A DNA stretch of 51,643 bases from Gammaproteobacteria bacterium (GCA_028279365.1 JANQNX010000008.1:1-51643); one strand, 5' to 3'; shown: positions 9,589 through 17,244, counted from the first letter of the stretch. A program made the numbers and translations. The notes: generated by a model not told the origin, from the letters alone.

Positions 9589-12267
9589 ATGCCTTCAGAT
9601 TTAAAAAAAGCATTATTTCTATGCCTAATAATCGGTGTAAATATTTGCAGTAATACGCATGCTAGAGAAATCCAACCTACTAATAACAACATTGATGATC
9701 AAAAAGGACGCTATGCGACGGACCTCGATGAACAGGAATATGAGATTATCGATGAAGGCGGTGAACAAACCGATGACTCCTTTGACGTTTACGCCGACGA
9801 CTATGCTGAGCAGGAATATGAGATTGTCGATGAAGGCGGTGAACAAACCGATGACTCTTATGACGTTTACGCCGATGACAACGCTGAGCAGGAATATGAG
9901 ATTGTCGATGAGGCTGCTCAACAAACCGATGACTCCTTTGACGTTTACGCCGACGACTACGCTGAGCAGGAATATGAGGTTATCGATGAAGGCGGTGCAG
10001 ACGCCTTGCCCGAGATTGAGGTATTTGGCACTCAACAAGAAGAATTACCAAGTTTTAAAATAGATTTAACACGTTCCTCAACAATTATGAACCGCGAAGA
10101 AATTGAGAGGAGGCAGGCTAATACTTTAATGGAACTGGTTGAGGGGATGGCAGGAATAACAGGGACTGGAGGAGTGAGAGCCGGTAGTCAAGGTTTTAAC
10201 ATTCGCGGCTTCGTAAGTAATGAAGACATACTAAAAGTTGTTGACGGCGCACGACAAAACTTTGAAAGATATCGCTATGGTAATGGATTAGATGTTGATC
10301 CTGAACTTTTACAACAAGTAGAGGTAATCAGGGGCACCAGCATAAAAACGGCGGGAACGGGAACTATTGGTGGAGCAGTTATTGCAAAAACAAAAAATGC
10401 TCGTGACTTACTGAGACCCGGTGAAAAAGCTGGATTACGTTTAAAAACCAGTTACTGGGACAACAATAACCAAAAGAAAGTCGGTGCAACGGCTTACACA
10501 CAACCTGTAAAGTTTGCGGATGCACTACTCAATATCATTAAAAATGACAGTAACAACGTTACGCTGGCTGATGGAACTAAGCTAGAAGACTCGGAAAATA
10601 GCCAATTAAGTGCACTCGCTAAAATCAGTTTATTTTCTCTGGATTATAATATTGATATAGGCTATCGCTATTCAAATGAAAATATTGCTGAGCCTTTTGA
10701 CGCTGGCGCGGCAAGCAATCCGGCTCTCACTATTACAGATCTTGTGAGACGTAAAAAAATTACGCGCTCTCCAACGATGAATATTAACTGGAACCCCGAA
10801 CCCTTATGGTTAAATATGGACGCGACCATTGCCTATAACGATCAACTTGTTCAGGATGCTGATAGTGCATTAGCGGCTGGCGGGACGGATAACGTAAGCT
10901 ACAAGATCTTGAATCTTGAATTAAAAAACCGTAGCGAATTTAATTTCGGTCCAATAGCTACCAAATTGGACTATGGTCTACAGTACAGCCGGGAAAGACG
11001 CAACTACATCAGGGTAAATCAAGCCGGTGTCGGTACATTTAATGAATCCCAACCACCGGGTGAAAAAGAGTCGCAAGGTATTTACCTGAATACGGAATTT
11101 ACCATTTCTGACTTCACATTAAATACAGGAATACGTCATGACAAGTATAGCGTCAGCACTGGAGGCATCACCGAACAAACCTTAATATCACAAGGTCGCG
11201 AGAACCTGATCACCAGTGATTTTGATGACTTGTTGAACTATGAAGCCGGATTAAGTTTTCAACCAAAACAAGGCCCGTTAACCTTGTTTTATAATTTTGG
11301 CACGGCCTTCAGGGCACCGTTAATCGATGAACTGTTTTCTCAAGGTGAAGGGGGAGGAACGATTCCATCTTTCAGCCGTTGTAATCGCTTTAATATTTTT
11401 CAGGAAACACCTCCTTTTCCAAATGCTGCAGATTTCGTACTTGCAGTACCGCCTTTCTTTGATACGGCAGGATTCAATGCAGCTATCGCTGCCAGACAGG
11501 CGATAATTAATTCTCCCTTTAATCGTTCGAATGCATCTTGTGCCGGTTTCTATGAACCGGAGACATCGGAAACACACGAAGTGGGGTTTTCTGTAAATTG
11601 GAGTAATTTATTGGATATCAATGCAGAGTTAACCTCCAAACTGACCTACTACCAAGTCAGAACCACTAATTTGATCGAATCTATCTTCCAAAATTCGGTA
11701 ACCGGTGAAGTCAGCCAACCTGGTGTGGAACGACGCGAGGGCTGGGAATTCGAATTTAACTTTGACAGCGATATCTGGTTTAGCACGCTCAGCTTTTCGA
11801 TCCTGAATGGGAATGTCTCATTCAACTACTTTGATAATAACATTGACACAAGAGTTAGAGCGATTAATCCATCAGACCGGGATCCTATCGAGTTATTCGA
11901 TGTGCCTGGCGATTCATTGAGTTTTACTATTGGAAAAAGGGCATATGATCGTCAAATTGAATATGGTTATCGAATTCAGGTCAATGGACCCTCACGTTTT
12001 TCAGCGTTTGACCCAACTAACGTACCTATCCCTGAATGTCGGGATACAAACGTTTTCAGCCCAATCCCAACTTGTAATACCATAGCTGAAGAGGCAGGCT
12101 ATACATTACATAATTTATTCTTCACCTGGCAACCATCGGACGCTATGCGACTAGGCTTGACTATCAATAACCTTACAAACAAACAATTCACAATACGCGG
12201 TTTTGCTGGAAGCGCTTTAAGAAATGCAGGTAGAGATGTTCGAGTATCTTTAGACTACGATTTTTAG
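9589..12267 (+). CDS. TonB-dependent outer-membrane receptor, haem/haemoglobin type, with repeat-bearing N-terminus
   Basis: An 892-residue outer-membrane receptor. A signal peptide (~1-25, ending NTHA) is followed by an acidic extension with 26-residue repeats at residues ~48, 74, 100 and 126 (each starting EQEYE). Then come a TonB-box-like PEIEVFG (~141-147), a plug domain (NIRGF, DGARQNF, VEVIRGT) and a 22-strand-type barrel. The barrel contains FGTAFRAPLIDELF and ends in NNLTNKQFTIRGFAG...VSLDYDF, with terminal Phe. The plug and C-terminus resemble the TonB haemoglobin/transferrin/lactoferrin receptor family, so haem or haem-protein uptake is most likely, though the exact ligand is uncertain. 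I prefer ATG 9589; an in-frame TTG at 9577 is possible, and neither has a clear ribosome site. The Fur box upstream implies induction by iron starvation. Confidence 0.9.
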   Translation: MPSDLKKALFLCLIIGVNICSNTHAREIQPTNNNIDDQKGRYATDLDEQEYEIIDEGGEQTDDSFDVYADDYAEQEYEIVDEGGEQTDDSYDVYADDNAEQEYEIVDEAAQQTDDSFDVYADDYAEQEYEVIDEGGADALPEIEVFGTQQEELPSFKIDLTRSSTIMNREEIERRQANTLMELVEGMAGITGTGGVRAGSQGFNIRGFVSNEDILKVVDGARQNFERYRYGNGLDVDPELLQQVEVIRGTSIKTAGTGTIGGAVIAKTKNARDLLRPGEKAGLRLKTSYWDNNNQKKVGATAYTQPVKFADALLNIIKNDSNNVTLADGTKLEDSENSQLSALAKISLFSLDYNIDIGYRYSNENIAEPFDAGAASNPALTITDLVRRKKITRSPTMNINWNPEPLWLNMDATIAYNDQLVQDADSALAAGGTDNVSYKILNLELKNRSEFNFGPIATKLDYGLQYSRERRNYIRVNQAGVGTFNESQPPGEKESQGIYLNTEFTISDFTLNTGIRHDKYSVSTGGITEQTLISQGRENLITSDFDDLLNYEAGLSFQPKQGPLTLFYNFGTAFRAPLIDELFSQGEGGGTIPSFSRCNRFNIFQETPPFPNAADFVLAVPPFFDTAGFNAAIAARQAIINSPFNRSNASCAGFYEPETSETHEVGFSVNWSNLLDINAELTSKLTYYQVRTTNLIESIFQNSVTGEVSQPGVERREGWEFEFNFDSDIWFSTLSFSILNGNVSFNYFDNNIDTRVRAINPSDRDPIELFDVPGDSLSFTIGKRAYDRQIEYGYRIQVNGPSRFSAFDPTNVPIPECRDTNVFSPIPTCNTIAEEAGYTLHNLFFTWQPSDAMRLGLTINNLTNKQFTIRGFAGSALRNAGRDVRVSLDYDF
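9730..10000 (+). repeat. 78-base in-frame tandem repeat in the TonB receptor gene
   Basis: Units begin at 9730, 9808, 9886 and 9964, each opening with GA(A/G)CAGGAATATGAG. The first three are complete and the fourth is partial. They encode the 26-residue acidic units EQEYEIVDEGGEQTDDSFDV plus YADDYA. The copies are nearly identical at DNA level, which points to recent expansion or ongoing copy-number change. The period is a multiple of three, so changes would not break the frame. Confidence 0.95.
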
Positions 12268-12491
12268 ATTTTATCTGCAGATTGAGCCTTAGTTATTTGT
12301 AAAAACTTATCTATGATAAGGATTAAAAGACTAAAAGAAGATGGCTTAATTTATCCCGGTTATTTTTTTCCTGAATGATCAGGAAAACAGAAAACTTATT
12401 TTTTACCCACCATAATTTCTCAAATATTAAAGCTAATAATTTAACTTTGTCGTTCAATTAGCTTAGCAGCCATATATTCATAAAAATAAAA

Positions 12492-12522
12492 AAACCCGGA
12501 TAAATTTAATTTATCCGGGTTT
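12492..12522. terminator. Bidirectional intrinsic terminator between TonB receptor and first VPLPA gene
   Basis: AAACCCGGATAAATT and AATTTATCCGGGTTT form a 15-base-pair inverted repeat around one base. On the minus strand it is followed by TTTTATTTTTAT, ending the convergent gene that stops at 12548. On the plus strand it is followed by AGATTTTTT and would stop receptor readthrough. Confidence 0.88.
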
Positions 12523-12547
12523 AGATTTTTTAGGACGTAATCAAAAC

Positions 12548-13297
12548 TTAAGCTATGACAGCCTCTTTTCTTCGACCTACTCCAATTAAACCAATCAGAG
12601 CAGAACCTAATAGCCATGCTGCTGCTGGGACAGGAACCACTGCTGCCGGACCAATATCAATTGAGACGGCATCAAGTGATAAACTCGAACTTAAGGCATT
12701 ATAATCAAATTGATAAAAGCCTAAATCTGAGCCAATTGTCCACAAAAACAACCTTTCCCATGTACTACCTCCGAATGGACCACCAGCTGAACCTGAACTT
12801 AATAAAGTTACAGAATCGGCAGCAGTAGCAACGCCACCAACATCCAGTACAACGCTACTCAAATCAAGGTCCGTACCTGCATTAGCAATTTGTAATGCAA
12901 CAGTCACCGGACCACCGCCACCTATCGTCCCGGGAGGACCTGCAACCTGTGTATAGGTCGTGAAATCAGCGGTGTCAGAAAAGGTATAAATATTACCGCC
13001 AAGTCCACCACCAGTAACAAAAGCACCGGGGTTATGTGTGATGTGGTGACCTAATGCAACTGAGCCAGAAAAACCAGCATCAGGTGATAAGTCGTTGGTT
13101 TGATTAAAACCACCCATACCATCATCATCACCAAACTCTTCCCAATGCACATACACTGTTCCGAAATCTCCACGATTCCAACCACCCCATGTTGAAGTTG
13201 CAGGATCTTGGAAAGACGTCGACGCAGCAAATAGTTGACCACTGAACAGCATAGATGCGCACAGAAGTAAACCATTGAAATATATAGATAATTTCAT
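12548..13297 (-). CDS. Exported VPLPA/PEP-CTERM protein
   Basis: A 249-residue protein. The signal peptide (~1-24) ends LFAAS. The C-terminus is a VPLPA/PEP-CTERM sorting signal (~221-249): VPVPAAAWLLGSALIGLIGV followed by Arg-Arg-Lys. This implies processing by an exosortase, which is not in the window. The mature part is Gly/Ser/Asp-rich, with few Cys and a histidine cluster LGHHITH, and matches no family I recognise. The start is supported by GGAGAG close upstream of ATG. It is a single-gene unit with its own Fur-like promoter (13391-13419) and terminator. Its convergence with the haem-type receptor and shared Fur-type control suggest a role under iron limitation, but no biochemical function can be read from the sequence. 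Confidence 0.85.
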   Translation of the reverse strand: MKLSIYFNGLLLCASMLFSGQLFAASTSFQDPATSTWGGWNRGDFGTVYVHWEEFGDDDGMGGFNQTNDLSPDAGFSGSVALGHHITHNPGAFVTGGGLGGNIYTFSDTADFTTYTQVAGPPGTIGGGGPVTVALQIANAGTDLDLSSVVLDVGGVATAADSVTLLSSGSAGGPFGGSTWERLFLWTIGSDLGFYQFDYNALSSSLSLDAVSIDIGPAAVVPVPAAAWLLGSALIGLIGVGRRKEAVIA

Positions 13298-13390
13298 GGA
13301 AACTCTCCAAAAAAAATAATAAAAAATTTCTGGAGTGCGTCTAGATAAGCCTAACGATATCTCGTTTAACTTCTCCCCCCATTAATCTAA

Positions 13391-13419
13391 ATGATAAGCG
13401 ATCTCATTCTCATTTGCAA
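13391..13419 (-). promoter_or_regulatory. Fur-like box inside a predicted sigma70 promoter for the 12548-13297 gene
   Basis: On the minus strand TTGCAA (13419-13414), exactly 17 bases and TATCAT (13396-13391) make a plausible promoter. The spacer-containing 19-mer GAGAATGAGATCGCTTATC (13411-13393) matches the Fur consensus at 13 of 19 positions. The geometry is the same as in the strong Fur box at 9533-9567. It lies about 95 bases upstream of the start codon. Confidence 0.6.
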
Positions 13420-13470
13420 TTAATGTTTAGAAATAAACCTAATTTTTTTAATATAAATCAATGCTATGTC

Positions 13471-14052
13471 TTATTTATCAGCCAATCGTGAATAACGTAT
13501 TAGGGAAATGACAGCAGTTATAAGTAAAAATACGCTAGCCGGCACAGGAACAGCGGTAAGTTCCAGATCTAATTGATAATCAACCGAGGTTGAAATTTCT
13601 GACCAAAACATACTGTATACGCCCGCAGCCAATGGCTGCGTTATACGACTACCAAATGAATAAGGTCCTGACAGAAATTCAGCAAATAAATCACCTGACG
13701 TACTGACTAATGCATCAGACAGATTACCTGCCGCTGTCGACAAGCCAGTACCAACAAATGCATCATCATTTATCGCTACATATGAACCACCACCAACACT
13801 GGAGCTAGGCAAAAACTGAGTTAATTCCATGCCTGATAACACATAACCGACAGGCACGGTAAATGTAAAAACATCATCATCACGCGGGCCAACTCCTTGT
13901 CCGAAACTGCCAAATATTGAATTAATCCCTGATTGTAATGCACCGATATCTGTCCCTGGTGATAAAAATGTCGGGCCACCAACAATACCATTAAAATCGC
14001 CATCGATTGCCTCATCGTAGATCGTCACGGCATGAGCTAACGAAGCTAGCAT
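13471..14052 (-). CDS. VPLPA/PEP-CTERM protein, start of signal peptide apparently frameshifted
   Basis: The readable frame is 193 residues from ATG 14052. It opens MLASLAHAVTIYDEA, which looks like only the last part of a signal peptide. It ends with a sorting signal (~168-193): VPVPASVFLLITAVISLIRY then basic residues. Upstream in the same frame the codons read E-A-A-F-L-L before a TGA (14073-14071), so the hydrophobic core continues but has no start. A one-base loss in GAGAAG (~14066-14071) would explain this; restoring it gives a signal peptide starting from GTG (M-I-E-K-A-A-F-L-L-M-L-A-S-L-A-H-A). As it stands, ATG overlaps the previous stop (TAATG). The mature domain is unrecognised. 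It is the last gene of the operon that begins at 16716. Confidence 0.65.
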   Translation of the reverse strand: MLASLAHAVTIYDEAIDGDFNGIVGGPTFLSPGTDIGALQSGINSIFGSFGQGVGPRDDDVFTFTVPVGYVLSGMELTQFLPSSSVGGGSYVAINDDAFVGTGLSTAAGNLSDALVSTSGDLFAEFLSGPYSFGSRITQPLAAGVYSMFWSEISTSVDYQLDLELTAVPVPASVFLLITAVISLIRYSRLADK

Positions 14053-14264
14053 TAATAAGAATGCTGCTTCTCAATCACAGGAGTCCCAGAATTATTGGTA
14101 AATGTACACATTGCTTTGTGAGCACTATCAACACAATGGACTGCTTCTGAATAATCCAGTAGTCGATATGTCCAGTCGCTGACAATGAATGCACTTGAAG
14201 AAACAGAAAATAAGAACAGGCATGTTATGACGACATTACAAAAGAGTATCTTGAGAAATTTCAT
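14052..14264 (-). CDS. Small exported protein of unknown function in the VPLPA operon
   Basis: A 70-residue protein with a clear signal peptide (MKFLKILFCNVVITCLFLFS, cleavage near SSSA-FI) and a ~45-residue mature part containing two Cys (AVHCVDS, AMCTF). It has no sorting signal and matches no family I know. The start overlaps the stop of the upstream metalloprotease gene (ATGA), and its own stop overlaps the next ATG (TAATG), so translation is coupled through the operon. Its last residues lie where the following gene seems to have lost a base, so its true C-terminus may differ. Confidence 0.5.
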   Translation of the reverse strand: MKFLKILFCNVVITCLFLFSVSSSAFIVSDWTYRLLDYSEAVHCVDSAHKAMCTFTNNSGTPVIEKQHSY

Positions 14265-15037
14265 GTTGCTCGACTAAATTGATTTTTATAGCGAACAAAA
14301 ACCAACATCATGCCTAGCGTCGATAAAAACAAGACTAGTGCTGGTGGCAATGGTATTGGTGTAACTGAGCCTAGCCCGGCTCCATAAACCCCTTGAAGTG
14401 CACTAACCATTCCATCAGTAAGAGGAAATAGAGGTCCGGTATATGTTGAGCCCTGAGCAAGTACAGCACTTATCTCATCAACCTCGACAAAATGCCCCAT
14501 GCCAAGGCTGTGGCCAATTTCATGTTGCGCAACGGCATAAAAAAAGACGGAGTTCCAACCAAAGCCGGAACGTTCTGCATTAAACACAATATCTCCGGCC
14601 AATCCGTCTACGATAAATTCGGCTGGGCGATTATCCAATATCACCTCAGATGGAAAATAAGCATAAGCATTGGCATTGGTGATATCTGGAACGTGTCCGA
14701 TGCGAATATCGGCAAGTCCAGTCGGATCGTAATCACCCGTCTCAGGTAATGGCCCATTATTATCTAAAACTTCAATAAAATGGATGGGCAATATATCAGC
14801 ATAATCCTGAAAAGCGCGTTCAAACGCGCTGCGCATCAGACTATTAGATAAGGCACTACCCGTAAGACCATCCAACATGCCGCCGTCCAACAAATTGCTG
14901 TAGCTGTAACTAATGGTAAATGAACTACCGGGCCCACCAGGCTGTTCCCAACTGGAAAACATCGGGAAAAATCCAGCAGCCGAAGACCATCCTGACCAAA
15001 AAACTGATATCAAAAAGAATCCGACTGATTTATGCAT
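14261..15037 (-). CDS. Matrixin-type zinc metalloprotease with PEP-CTERM-like anchor
   Basis: A 258-residue exported protein with a signal peptide (~1-20). The metzincin zinc site HEIGHSLGMGH (His172, Glu173, His176, His182) follows the HExxHxxGxxH pattern of matrixins (M10). The preceding segment ADIRIGHV...AYFP resembles the matrixin calcium/zinc region. No cysteine-switch propeptide is visible. The C-terminus (~228-258, IPLPPALVLFLSTLGMMLVF then basic residues) is a VPLPA-type sorting signal. It would act outside the cell or at the surface. Three bases separate it from the upstream metalloprotease gene, and it overlaps the small downstream gene by four bases. The substrate is unknown; degradation of iron- or haem-carrying proteins is an inference from the shared Fur-like control. 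Confidence 0.87.
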   Translation of the reverse strand: MHKSVGFFLISVFWSGWSSAAGFFPMFSSWEQPGGPGSSFTISYSYSNLLDGGMLDGLTGSALSNSLMRSAFERAFQDYADILPIHFIEVLDNNGPLPETGDYDPTGLADIRIGHVPDITNANAYAYFPSEVILDNRPAEFIVDGLAGDIVFNAERSGFGWNSVFFYAVAQHEIGHSLGMGHFVEVDEISAVLAQGSTYTGPLFPLTDGMVSALQGVYGAGLGSVTPIPLPPALVLFLSTLGMMLVFVRYKNQFSRAT

Positions 15038-15040
15038 TAT

Positions 15041-15973
15041 TCAAGTGATCTTGTTTTTACGATAATGAAATAATGCAAAAAAAGAAGAAAGCATTAGCCA
15101 AAATGCAGCAGGTAATGGCACTACTGCGACCTCCCAGCCGATATCGGCAAAAGCCGCATAGTCTAGTTCAGTTAATAACTGTCGCTCACCGGCAGGCGTT
15201 GACGGATCCATTAACGTTTCTTGAAACTCACCATTATATAAACTGGTAACACCTTCGGCCCAATGTGCGCCAAATTGATCCAGCGGCACATTGCCGCCAT
15301 AAGAAGCGACAGAATTAATGCCGGTAAACATGCCATCGACGATCTTGTTAAACCAACTATCAGCACTACCAAAGCCCAACACATGGCCAATTTCATGAAT
15401 AGCAGTGGTTAGAAAATCAGGGTTGCCGGGGCTAAGGCCTGACGCATCCTCATTGAAATACCAGCTATTATTACTGTTGAACCAGATATAACCACCCCAC
15501 ACACCAAAGTCATCACCTGTTTGACCACGATTAGCAACCGTCTGTATAAATTGAGATGACCCCGTTGCCATCAGATCAAAACCTCTACCAGCAAAACCCA
15601 ACACACCCGGTGCAGATGGCGAACCACCAACAAATATCTTTATTGTGTCTTGTGGAATAAATTCGTCGACTAAAGTAACCGGATTTGCCAATCCCCCTTC
15701 AAGGCTGGGATGCACTATCGATACTGACCAACTGTCTCCTACCCCGCTAGTGATGGGGTTCAACATATCAGTAAAACCTGAATAAAAAGTAGCCGCGACA
15801 TCGAGTAGTTGTCTGCGTTCAACAATTGGCGCACCTGTCAGTTGATCGGTAAAAAAACCTCGCGTATCAAACCGGTAGTCAAATTCAATCTGTAACGCCA
15901 TTAAGTGACTACTGTAAAAAACAGTAGCCACCAACAGTAACTTCTTGCAAATCATTTTGATGCAGTAGTTCAT
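15041..15973 (-). CDS. Leishmanolysin/metzincin-like metalloprotease with VPLPA-CTERM anchor
   Basis: A 310-residue exported protein. The signal peptide ends near SSHLMA. The zinc motif HEIGHVLGFGS (His193, Glu194, His197) lacks His at the usual third position. A likely distant third ligand, His237 in FGAHWAEG, and a probable Met-turn at Met255 in TLMDP match the leishmanolysin-like arrangement seen in many PEP-CTERM metalloproteases. The segment GVWGGYIWFNS precedes the site. The C-terminus (~285-310, VPLPAAFWLMLSSFFALFHY then RKNK) is a canonical VPLPA sorting signal. It is the second gene of the operon, five bases after the first. An alternative start at the second Met (15955) would give a shorter signal peptide. 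Confidence 0.85.
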   Translation of the reverse strand: MNYCIKMICKKLLLVATVFYSSHLMALQIEFDYRFDTRGFFTDQLTGAPIVERRQLLDVAATFYSGFTDMLNPITSGVGDSWSVSIVHPSLEGGLANPVTLVDEFIPQDTIKIFVGGSPSAPGVLGFAGRGFDLMATGSSQFIQTVANRGQTGDDFGVWGGYIWFNSNNSWYFNEDASGLSPGNPDFLTTAIHEIGHVLGFGSADSWFNKIVDGMFTGINSVASYGGNVPLDQFGAHWAEGVTSLYNGEFQETLMDPSTPAGERQLLTELDYAAFADIGWEVAVVPLPAAFWLMLSSFFALFHYRKNKIT

Positions 15974-15978
15974 AGCAA

Positions 15979-16716
15979 TTAACTGACACTATTTTTCCTA
16001 CTGACACCCACTAAACCCAGTAAGGCAGAGGCAAATAACCAGACCGCAGCTGGCACAGGAACAGCGCTAACTGATAAAAATGAAGAACCCGGTGTCTCTG
16101 AATTATTCAAAAACCCATGTAGAAAATCATTCCCGGAAGTATCATTCAACCCGGTTAAGGCAAGAGCAAAAATACTGTTCGAACCAGCAATCCAGTCATT
16201 AACGATCGCAGACACATCAAAAGTTACTGTACCGAATGTATCAATGACTGTACTGGCTGCGGAATCAGCGGCCAATATATTGTTATTGTAAAAATCTAGC
16301 CAGTTAATTGGCCCAGCAGGATTAGTATCATCGGTTATATTGGCAATAGGATCTGCAGTAAGTGCGTGAGCAGAGACGGTAAATGGATTACCTGCTCCCG
16401 CATCAGCATTAAAACCACCTGACACACTCTCCATCGTCAAGCTGGCAGACACAGGACCAGAAAAGTTGTTGAAGTCTGACGGATCAAAGCTTAAATATAT
16501 GGTTTCTGCTCCGGGAGAACCAAAAGGATTATCGCTTGATACCCTAAACACAGTTCTGCCTTCTCCAGCATAACCTCGCACAGAATTAGGTGCGAAGAAA
16601 AAACTCGAGGTCATCACATCTTCCGTCGGATTTACCACGACAGCATGAGCAGTATTAATAAAAAAGGAAAAAAGTATGGATGTAAAAATCGTTTTTACGG
16701 ATAAAATCTTTGACAT
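15979..16716 (-). CDS. Exported VPLPA/PEP-CTERM protein, possible DNRLRE-like fold
   Basis: A 245-residue protein starting at MSKILSVK, with GGGGAG seven to eight bases upstream of ATG 16716; an earlier in-frame TTG at 16731 overlaps that ribosome site and is rejected. The signal peptide ends NTAHA. The mature part has repeated beta-rich segments, including FDVSAIVNDWIAGSNSIFAL and GFLNNSETPGSSFL, reminiscent of DNRLRE/CBM96-type modules. That assignment is tentative. The C-terminus (~219-245, VPVPAAVWLFASALLGLVGV then SRKN) is a sorting signal. It is the first gene of a five-gene operon (16716 to 13471) with two metalloproteases and sits below a Fur-like site at 16829-16857. Confidence 0.83.
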   Translation of the reverse strand: MSKILSVKTIFTSILFSFFINTAHAVVVNPTEDVMTSSFFFAPNSVRGYAGEGRTVFRVSSDNPFGSPGAETIYLSFDPSDFNNFSGPVSASLTMESVSGGFNADAGAGNPFTVSAHALTADPIANITDDTNPAGPINWLDFYNNNILAADSAASTVIDTFGTVTFDVSAIVNDWIAGSNSIFALALTGLNDTSGNDFLHGFLNNSETPGSSFLSVSAVPVPAAVWLFASALLGLVGVSRKNSVS

Positions 16717-16828
16717 TGTATCGCTCCCCAACGAAGGTCATCGAACTAAATTAATAAAATTGTTAGGTTGTGGGAGCGTCTACGGAAATTATCCATCCCA
16801 ATTTTAAGATAATCGCTTTTTTTTATAA

Positions 16829-16857
16829 TTGCAAATCAAAATCACTATCATTTACAA
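16829..16857 (-). promoter_or_regulatory. Fur-like box upstream of the VPLPA metalloprotease operon
   Basis: On the minus strand TTGTAAATGATAGTG...ATTTGCAA keeps the same flanks as the strong box at 9533-9567, and the inner 19-mer matches the Fur consensus at about 13 of 19 positions. It lies ~110 bases upstream of the first gene. A minus-strand -10 element is less clear than at the other two sites. On the plus strand TTGCAA (16829-16834), 18 bases and TACAAT (16853-16858) could form a promoter toward the degenerate region at 16999-17244. Confidence 0.5.
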
Positions 16858-16998
16858 TATTAATACGATTCAATTAAAAGAGTTGGTCTAATTAGTACCC
16901 GTTTTTTTGGTGCCAGTTTAATTGTTATCAGTAATATTGCTCGCTTATGTCTGTTATGAATTCGCTATTTTGTTAACCAAGCCGGTCAGGAAGAAATT

Positions 16999-17067
16999 AT
17001 GAAAAACAATATCTATGGATTATTAATTCAGCCTAAACTTAACACTAAACAACAATTACCGAAGTGA
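16999..17067 (+). CDS. Possible 22-residue peptide or gene remnant
   Basis: ATG at 16999 is preceded by CAGGAAGAAATT (AGGA with seven-base spacing) and opens a 22-codon frame, MKNNIYGLLIQPKLNTKQQL then PK, ending TGA. It lies just upstream of the decayed XRE copy and downstream of a possible plus-strand promoter. It may be the 5' remnant of a lost gene, or chance. No homologue is known to me. Confidence 0.2.
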   Translation: MKNNIYGLLIQPKLNTKQQLPK

Positions 17068-17090
17068 TAGCTGTATCGTTGTCACTGTAT

Positions 17091-17244
17091 AAGATGATTT
17101 CGAAAGCATCATATGAGCTCAGCGATGCTTATCCAGGTCTGACTTAAGGCGAATGCTTTGTCAGAACGGTTATCATAGCGATGCGTCATTGGAATACGGG
17201 CTATTTGAGCATTTACGAAGATAGTATTTAATGTAATTAAATAG
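17091..17244 (+). pseudogene. Decayed copy of the 3' end of an XRE regulator gene
   Basis: This stretch aligns with the end of the XRE gene at 8578-9324. GAGCTCAGCGATGCTTATCC parallels 9199-9218, and GGAATACGGGCTATTTGAGC parallels 9275-9294 with one mismatch. The conceptual frame reads ELSDAYPGLT-stop-GECFVRTVIIAMRHW, then shifts frame, against NELNDADSGLS...TVVMAMRHWEYGLF in the intact gene. An in-frame TAA and a one-base deletion show it is dead. It has the same orientation as the intact gene, so the two bracket the receptor/exoprotein cluster as direct repeats. The rest of 16858-17354 holds no other recognisable feature. Confidence 0.8.

Noticed and set aside
9659..10063. Long open frames on both strands across the TonB receptor repeats
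   Set aside because: They arise from the 78-base repeat, whose length is a multiple of three and keeps several frames open; they have no ribosome sites and only one frame continues as a receptor.
12548..13297. Possible HasA-like haemophore in the first VPLPA protein
   Set aside because: A stretch reading AFVTGGGLGGNIYTF recalls HasA, but the neighbouring axial histidine and the overall pattern are not there. The similarity is too short to support a haemophore call.
15041..15973. Metalloprotease judged inactive because HEIGHVLGFGS lacks the third His
   Set aside because: A distant His237 in AHWAEG and a Met-turn at Met255 fit the leishmanolysin-like layout, so the active site is probably complete.
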